Assembly (NCBI RefSeq): GCF_036373705.1
Contig: NC_089864.1
Span: forward strand, 16,383,501 to 16,447,500
DNA: 64,000 nucleotides
Direction of reading: 5' to 3'
Source: Amia ocellicauda
Lineage: Eukaryota > Chordata > Actinopteri > Amiiformes > Amiidae
Shown here: in pieces, positions 56,697-64,000 of the stretch
Layout: every line of letters begins with the position of its first letter
Numbering within the stretch: position 1 is the first letter of the stretch
The notes under the pieces: generated by a model
What the model saw: only the letters and a program-made list of their open reading frames with translations
Told to the model about the DNA's origin: nothing
The model's database searches: none
Translations under genes and position numbers: made by a program

Positions 56697-59600
56697 TCAT
56701 CGAATCTCTTCTTGCTTTTTTGAAGTGTGTTTCAAAATGCTCTTTATTATAATAATTCCAAGCAAGATTAAAACCAGGAAGGCAGTTGTCCCACCAGCAA
56801 TGGTCATCAAATTTTGGAGCTGAACCCCTAGGACAGAAAATTAGGTTTTGTAAATTCTGAACGCCTACAATTTTAAGCAAACACTATCCCCTGGTGGTAA
56901 ATGCCAATAGCTGAACTCGGAAGATTCATAAATAGTGCTTTGAAAAACATTCCAGACAAGCCACATGCAGAATGCCAATAGCTGCACATTTCACAGCTAC
57001 TAGAAAATATAAGTTTGGGAAACTAACATTTAACTAAAGTATTTCTAGTAGATCTCAAAGAAAATCTTTAGGATTCATTTTCCACTAAAGGAATTAGTAT
57101 TTCTTATGAATAGTGATGACATTGTATATAAAATCAAAATATTATGCTGCACATTCATGGAAACTTCTTTAGGAATCCTAAAAAAGCATGAAGTGTCCCT
57201 AAATATAATGGGCTGAAGTTTTAAAAACTCCAAAATGGGAACAATAATTCAACTGGAACGTAAGTGCATTAAATGAGAAATCTATATAAATAGATTTTGG
57301 CACAGTTACTTACAGTGGGATTGCTTTGCCTCAAATGTCATGGTATGATTACTTGCAATGATGGGCCCAGCAGAAAGAACTGCTGTGAGTTGTCTATTTA
57401 GATCTCTTCTTCTTTTTTCAGTTCTCTTTGCTGAACACATCTGAAAAAAAAAGTGTGCAGAAGGAAGGGCATATTGATAAAAGGAAATCATTTTGATGAT
57501 GTCTAGTCAGCTCATTGTTAGATGACAAGAAAAAGAAAATTAACATTTTGTTCTGTAGAGCAATATGTTTTACGTTTTCACTTCACATTTACCGTTGAAC
57601 AGTTTTCCTTTTCCTTCTGTGTGCATATCTTTGTCATGCAGTGTACATGGATAGGTTTCTGCGGGTTGATGGAGAATATCTGCACAGAAAATCTACTTAT
57701 CTGCTCCAATCCATTGGCAGTGTACCACCTAAAAGTGTCATCAACAGCACAGCTGAAAGAAGAATACAGATTGGTGTTCAGGAAGTAAAGTCACTAGTAT
57801 AATAGAAGTATACACTGAGTGACAAATTAAATGATTGTCCCAATATTATTTTTTCAAGCTAAAAGTATTCACTTGGTTTGTGTATAAAATTATGCAATAC
57901 AAGTTCAACAAGAAAACAATGGTACCAAAAACTCTTGACCTATGCAAATGCATAGTGTAACTTACCTGTCATTCAAGAAGAATGCTTTGGGCTTTCCCTC
58001 AGGGTTGGAGGTCTCTGTTGCCCAACAGGAGACCACTTCCAACACAAAGTCAAATGCCAAGGTGCCCAGAACATGAAGTGAGACCTCAAAGAAGAGATGA
58101 TCATCAATGTTCAACTGCATTGGGATTGAGTAGCTGGACTTGAAAGAGTCGTTGTTGTGAAGGGTCATGCTCAATTCGAGAATCCGGCTGCTGTTCTGCT
58201 GGATCAGTATCAGGGACTGATGCCTTTTGAAAGAAGGGAAAAACAGTCTGGTGAATTTAATTGAAATTATCACTGACAAAATCAAAGCGCTACCATGAGA
58301 AACTGCCTGCAAGTACAATGACCATTTGGAACAAAGAACGTCCCAGATCAAATAAACAGGGCAAACCTAGAAGTTACTCTTAATACATCCAAATTCATCA
58401 TTGCAGTTTGAGCCACCAACAGCATGATAGGATATACAATAAATAGTGCATTTTTAAAAGCTTCATATTACCCTGCCCCCCACTTACCACTCCATGGGAT
58501 CTTCCCCCAGGTCTGCCTGGCTGAGGTACTCTCTGGAATAGATGCATTTCCACACCACTTGAAGGTCCCTCCGAGTGATCACTTTATCAGTGCTAGCAGA
58601 GACGTGGAGAACATTCTTAAACACAATGTGGGTTTCGTTCACCTGTTTAACAAATAATAAACGTTTTATTTTCTCCTCTCTTCAAACCACCAAAGCATTA
58701 AAACCATTAGATACTTCCCAAAATTCTTGCTCCACAGTAGACATGATTACTAAGTATGGAGGAGTAATAATACTTCTCGCTTTCTTTAACACGACAGCTT
58801 CCATCATTCAAAACGACGTTCACCTCCCCACCAAAGCGGCTTCTTAAAAACTGCTTGGAAATTCCAGTTTTTATCTGGCCCACCGTGCACTGAGTAAACA
58901 TGCCATCCTCTGTTGGAAAGAAGGACATTATTACAAATCAACTTCACGAGCACACCAAGTCTACAGCAGGTCAAACAGCTGCAGATTTCATTAAGAAAAT
59001 TCAGAAGTGCACAACTTTCTTTAAAATTTTTGTCCAGCAGTCGTCATTCAGGAGGGACCACATTATTGCATCATATCGTAGTAAAGTAACAGCATTTAAG
59101 CTTCGGGATTCAAACCTTTAAAGAATGTATAAAAGCATTAATAAAATAAAGCTTCAATACTATCCATCTTTCTTTGCCACACAAAATAACGTTCCTACCA
59201 TCACACGTAGAGCGCCGAGGGCTGATGGCATCGCTCACATCGTAGTATCCTTCATGACACACGCAGGTGTAGGAGTCCAGAGTATTAATGCAATAGGAAT
59301 TTTTACTGCAGTCATTCAAGACCACGGAAGAACATTCATCTTGGTCTACATTAAAGAAAAGTAAAGACAATTTGAAAATATATGTAATGCTATATCTAGG
59401 TTTATCACCCAAGAAATGTTTTAGACTATGGATTGGTCTCCATCATTTAATTGAGGAATTCCATCTTTATGTTGTGAATGTTGATAAGATCCCAATCATA
59501 TTAAGTTAAATTTACTTCATCTAGAACTAAAATGCAAACATTGAAACACTGGTAATTTATTTTTTTTAAACAAGAAAAGCAGAACAAAATACTCAGAAGT

Positions 59601-62600
59601 CATGGAAAGTCATTCAAAAGAGTAAAATGTGAAATATTATTTTTGCCTGTAAACAACCGAGTGGGGTTGGTTTACATTAGCAGTAGCCAAAATCGGTGAA
59701 AAGGTTCACGTCTCCCACCTGGTCCAATCACAGCGCACTTGGCAAGTTGCCTTTTCCCTTTCCATTGCTCAAGACTGTTGAAATGGAACACTGATATGCA
59801 CTGATGGCTATGGCATATTTCACGTTTACAAGTATTGTCCTTATATTATACAGTTATAGGAGATCAAACCATTTTACCAGAAGGCATAAAAGACATACAA
59901 CTGACTTACCATCCAAGGATATCCCACCGTTTGAAAATGTGAGGTTAGGGTAGGTGTGGGACTGAATATAATTGGTTAGTTGTGCTGGAGACAACAGCAC
60001 TTCGATTTCTTTTTTGGAAACGTCATAGATTTTAAAAGTTATCTTCGTTTTGTATTTAGCCGATTCAAATGCTACCAGTACAGCTTTTACTCGACCTGGA
60101 TATTCTTTGAAGATATCCTCCAACTACAAACACAAAAAGACACAGAAGCAATCATAGAAGGATAGAATCATACAGATTGAAAACAAGCTTATAGATTTGT
60201 AATTTTGCTTACTTTGTTTTTTACAAGAAGATTCAGTTCAATTCGAGCTTTTGAGGTCAAATTCTTGAGATAGGGTGGCAATGCCCATGGCACAATAAGA
60301 AAAAGGTATGAAAGAGCAAATTGTATATTTGTATCTTAAGAAAAAACAAAAACAAAAAGTTGGTTAATCCAAGACTGCCATTAAGTTTCAAAGGTCTTGA
60401 AAATATACAATGCATAGAATACTGAAGAGAAACCACAAACCTTCAGAGGGCCTGATCATGGTCCTCATGGGAGCTTGTGTGACTGTGACATTCTGGGCCA
60501 AAGACTGGACAGTGCTGCCCTCAAGGCTGCCAGGGGGGTCCATTTGGGTCTTGTTAGGGAAGTCATATGCTGGGGAGAGCCTGGCCTCTGTAACAAACTC
60601 CAAAAACACAGAACTGCCATGCTCACCAAAACACTCCTCAGTCAACTCCAGCTGATAGTGAGTTCTGGGTTTCAGATCGGAAATCTCCAGCACAGGACTG
60701 CTAAGCTTCCCACCCTCAACCACTGTCCAGTTTTCATCATACAGCTCGTAGACAAAGGTTGCAGTGGATCCAGACTTGGTGGTCCAGTACACCTTGGAGT
60801 CCTGAATTTGGATTTGCAATTGCGATACAGTACCAGGGCCTGGTGGAGAGGTAACATTAATTTGTAAGGAATGCATCCAATTCTGTATTAAGAGGCTGTG
60901 AATAGATCAAACAGGATTACTTCATAGAATAATGCCAACACACAACAGTTCTATCCACAGAGAAAAACAATTATGGAGCATTGAAGCTGATGAAGAATAA
61001 AAATAGTATGTACATATAAAAACATCTGGAAGAGAAACATGCAGTAATACACTTCCAAAATTACTGTACAAGATCTGCCCCATCTCCCAGTAGCCCTGAT
61101 CCAACAGGTCTCAAGGAATTACCCGTTGTGGCCTGGATGGACATTACACTCATCACAACATCCTCTCCACACACAGCCTCCACTTTGGCGTTATACTGGT
61201 GGCACGGCTGCAGTCCAGTCACTGTGTAATTGGTATCGGTGGTGATATTCTGCAAAACGTCATCGTTGTACACTCTGAACATAGAAATAGAGGAGTCATT
61301 CCTCACAAACCACGTCAGGGTGTAGCTGACATTTGTGGCCGCTGCTTGACGGACATCTTTCAACTCGACATTTGCTGAGGAAAAGAAAGCGGTGCATTAC
61401 TTAAAACGGCATTATTTTAAATAACTTTCCACAAAAAGTTGGAGAACATGGCAACCACTGACAGATGGTGTACCCTAGTAAATTCAGCATTTAGGACTGG
61501 AATTAAGTAAGTGATGTATTGAACTAGCGATCATTTCTTTCCATAGAATGGCAGATTAACTGACAACATAGATATTAAATATAAATCAGACACGGGGAAG
61601 TGACCATATTTTACCTGCATTGCCATCGATAAAGATCTTTTCACTGCTCCGTGTTTCGTCACTCTCGCACACCGTCTGCAGGGCGAGTTGCACTTTACTG
61701 CACACAGGCAGGTTGCGGACTGTGAACTTCAACTCATCCTGCTCGTGCCTGTAAGACTCCTCCAAGATTAGCTGACCAGTGGAGTTGAGGTGAAGCACCG
61801 AGACCGTGAACAAGGTGTACTCCTGATTCAGGGGGCAGTCCCAGGACACTGCAATGCTGCTGCCGTTTAACGCGGTGACTCTGAAGTCCCTGGGTACATC
61901 GGGATCTGGACATTTCCAGATGAAAAGAACATGACACCTTTAGCTCAGTTAAGGGTCGCAAAGCCTACACAGAATGGATGCTAAGCAATAGAGATCGCTA
62001 CAATTCAATCTGTAAGTTTTGCTGAAATTTGCACACTCGGGCATCTGCCAGCTTTACCTGTGAGGGCTTTTACACACACAATGGAGGGATTATCCGCCAT
62101 CTCCACACAGGCCACATAATCCTTACAGGAGTCCAGGTTATTAAATCTGTAGTATGAGGTTAGAACAGAATCCACAGTCACCAGATTAACAGAATCATCA
62201 TCGGGCTCGTACAAAGTGACCTTGTGCTCTTGATCTCCGGGCAGAGAATAAGGGCCGTTCCAGGAGATGAGCAGTGAGGAGATGCTCCTGGATTCGACAG
62301 TGAGGGGGAAGCGCTCAGTGTAACCTAGGAGAGACTTGCATCATCAGAAACATGCTGAGGAGACATTTACTTTATGACAAGAGTTTTTTGTTTTTTTTGT
62401 TAAAGATTGCTACACAGTTTCTTAAAGTATCTCAGTGTAATAAAATATACATCTTTTTGACATTTTAAAATTGTTTGGGTAACTCATTTTGTAAGTATTA
62501 CCAAACAGGTTACAATAAGACACTTTACCCATTTTATAACACGCATTACCCTTCCTCAAACAGGAGCTGGGATTCACATGGAGAATGTTTAATAAGATCA

Positions 62601-63380
62601 AGGCTTACCAACTGCAAAGATGAGATCTGCCTCTTGGCGCAGGTAAAGAGTTCTGTTTTCACATGCAAAAACTAGACCAGAATTTAAAGATTTCAAAGCT
62701 TCCTGTTGAACAAAGAGAACCCAAAGAAGCCATTGAATGCATCCAGCAGGGAGTAAAGTATTATGCATCACTACGCCCTTAATTCAACTCAGGCATAAGT
62801 GATGTGAGACACAAGACACACACTACTAATCTCATGGTCTTGTATTCTGATTTATGGCAATACCATTGTGCATTAAATACTATGCTCAGTCCTAAAGATC
62901 CATTTATAATCACAGTTATTCATCGAATCACCATAAAATCCTACATTTTACAGTATAAATAGACTAAGGATATGTAGAGTAACCTTTCCAGAAAGAAGAA
63001 AAAACGTTGTTCATGATTCAGGAATACCATGAATAGGCATTTATTTGAGGTTTAGATTCAGTCATCACCACAAGAGGGCGCATTTGTGCAAACTAAATTA
63101 TGTTTGCATTTAATACTACCTACAGCAAATAACTACATCAAAATAGCTAATTGTGGGCATTTTAATCTAATATTAAACTCAAATTTATTTGTATTCCTGT
63201 GCCAGGCCAAAGGGGTAATCAATGTCCAGGACTTGAAAAGCATAAAGGGCCATTTAAAAATCTGGACATGGTCAGCTCTTTTATAGAAAGCCTAAACTAT
63301 ATAAATAACACTCACCAGCGTGCTGTTAATGGGGTGATCTTTGACTTCATGATCACTTCTCACAACAACAGGGGATGAAC
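56697..63380 (-). CDS. UMODL1-like ZP-domain membrane glycoprotein (3' part of gene)
   Basis: Fifteen exons join in frame on the minus strand: 63380-63316, 62702-62609, 62324-62058, 61905-61615, 61374-61123, 60839-60441, 60334-60213, 60123-59910, 59345-59199, 58909-58731, 58642-58488, 58223-57966, 57752-57593, 57440-57314 and 56827-56697. They encode about 952 residues; the 5' end is outside the window. In order these are a short Cys-bearing segment, four FN3-like domains (one exon each, mostly phase 1 with paired cysteines), a SEA-like domain (60334-59910), a calcium-binding EGF domain (DQDECSS...), a ZP domain (58909-57593), a basic cleavage site (TEKRRRDL), a hydrophobic patch AVLSAGPI like uromodulin's polymerisation control, and a membrane anchor (FLVLILLGIIII) with a short basic tail. 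The order matches UMODL1-type proteins, which are secreted or surface filament formers. The exact orthologue is uncertain. The intron after 58731 begins with GC. Confidence 0.85.
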
Positions 63381-64000
63381 CTTGAAATAAGCATTTTTCA
63401 TTTAAAAAAAAGAGTTGTATATTCCCAAGCAAATCCTGTCATGTCCTTATGTAAGCAGGATGCCTCCATGTGTGAACACTTAATTCCACTAAGGAGTGTA
63501 ATGTTATGGGAGCTATAAACAACACAATGCAATAACTAACTATGGCAATTCCATTTTATATAATCTATGATACATCGATCTGTTTCTTTGAACTATAAAA
63601 ATCAGTCTACATTGAATTATTATCGGTCAACATTTGTACAACTACATCCAGAAATAACCGAACTGCAACATTAAAAGCAGAATGTACATGTATAAACATT
63701 ACCAGTCATATGTAAATTACTATGAATATTTAATACATTCAAAAAACCAAGTTTGCCAAGGTTAATTTAAGGTTGCACATAATTTAAAATCTTTACTGAA
63801 ATAATTTTTCCCTATTTTCAAGATTGTAAAGTAATAAATGGAAAATTACAACATTACAAAGTTACAAAGTTACTTTACAAATTGTTTAAACATTCAACAT
63901 CAAAATGTGGACAGGCCAAACCTAGAAAGTTAGAAACTTTTTACATAATGAAATTACGTTAATTGATTTCCCAAGTTAAAACATTGACATTCTTAATGTC
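63381..64000. other. Intron of the UMODL1-like gene
   Basis: AT-rich sequence upstream of the first visible exon. No further exon was recognised before the window edge. Confidence 0.6.

Overview
This is a vertebrate genomic window, most likely from a ray-finned fish. The genes have many exons with GT-AG (and two GC-AG) introns. The spacers are packed with fish-type transposons: Tc1/mariner, piggyBac, hAT, CR1/L1-type LINEs and Ty3/gypsy. I cannot resolve the species.

Four host genes are supported. (1) ccdc107 (+, 9291-11868, 6 exons) encodes a small membrane protein of the RIC3/CCDC107 type. (2) caps2, calcyphosine 2 (+, 13814-24259, 18 exons, about 599 aa), encodes an EF-hand calcium-binding protein. 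(3) An ENDOD1-like secreted DNA/RNA non-specific endonuclease (-, 32877-37757, 2 coding exons) has three C-terminal Cys-rich WCYT repeats and one apparent frameshift. (4) The 3' part of a large UMODL1-like membrane glycoprotein gene (-, 56697-63380, 15 exons seen) encodes FN3 domains, SEA, EGF, ZP and a membrane anchor; its 5' end lies beyond the window. They are neighbours with no evident functional link.

Layout: 1-8480 is transposon-dominated, with a piggyBac relic holding a nested intact DD36E Tc1/mariner, then an L1-type LINE split by a solo LTR. 8800-24260 holds ccdc107 and caps2, with palindromic GC-rich repeats near both 5' ends. 24260-32090 is a spacer with gypsy, Tc1 and LINE remnants. 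32877-43040 holds the ENDOD1-like gene, an 0.8-kb palindrome and a hAT insertion in its intron, and a decayed tandem copy of its 5' end split by a Tc1. 44345-53621 is a transposon cluster containing a recent duplicate of the last caps2 exon. 56448-64000 is the UMODL1-like gene.

The most notable signals are the 2.4-2.8 kb segmental duplication that copied the terminal caps2 exon about 23 kb downstream, the partial tandem duplication of the nuclease gene, the promoter-associated palindromic repeat family, the large palindrome, and precisely dated nested insertions with target-site duplications. I did not identify a wholly new biological system. No tRNA, rRNA or CRISPR array was recognised.
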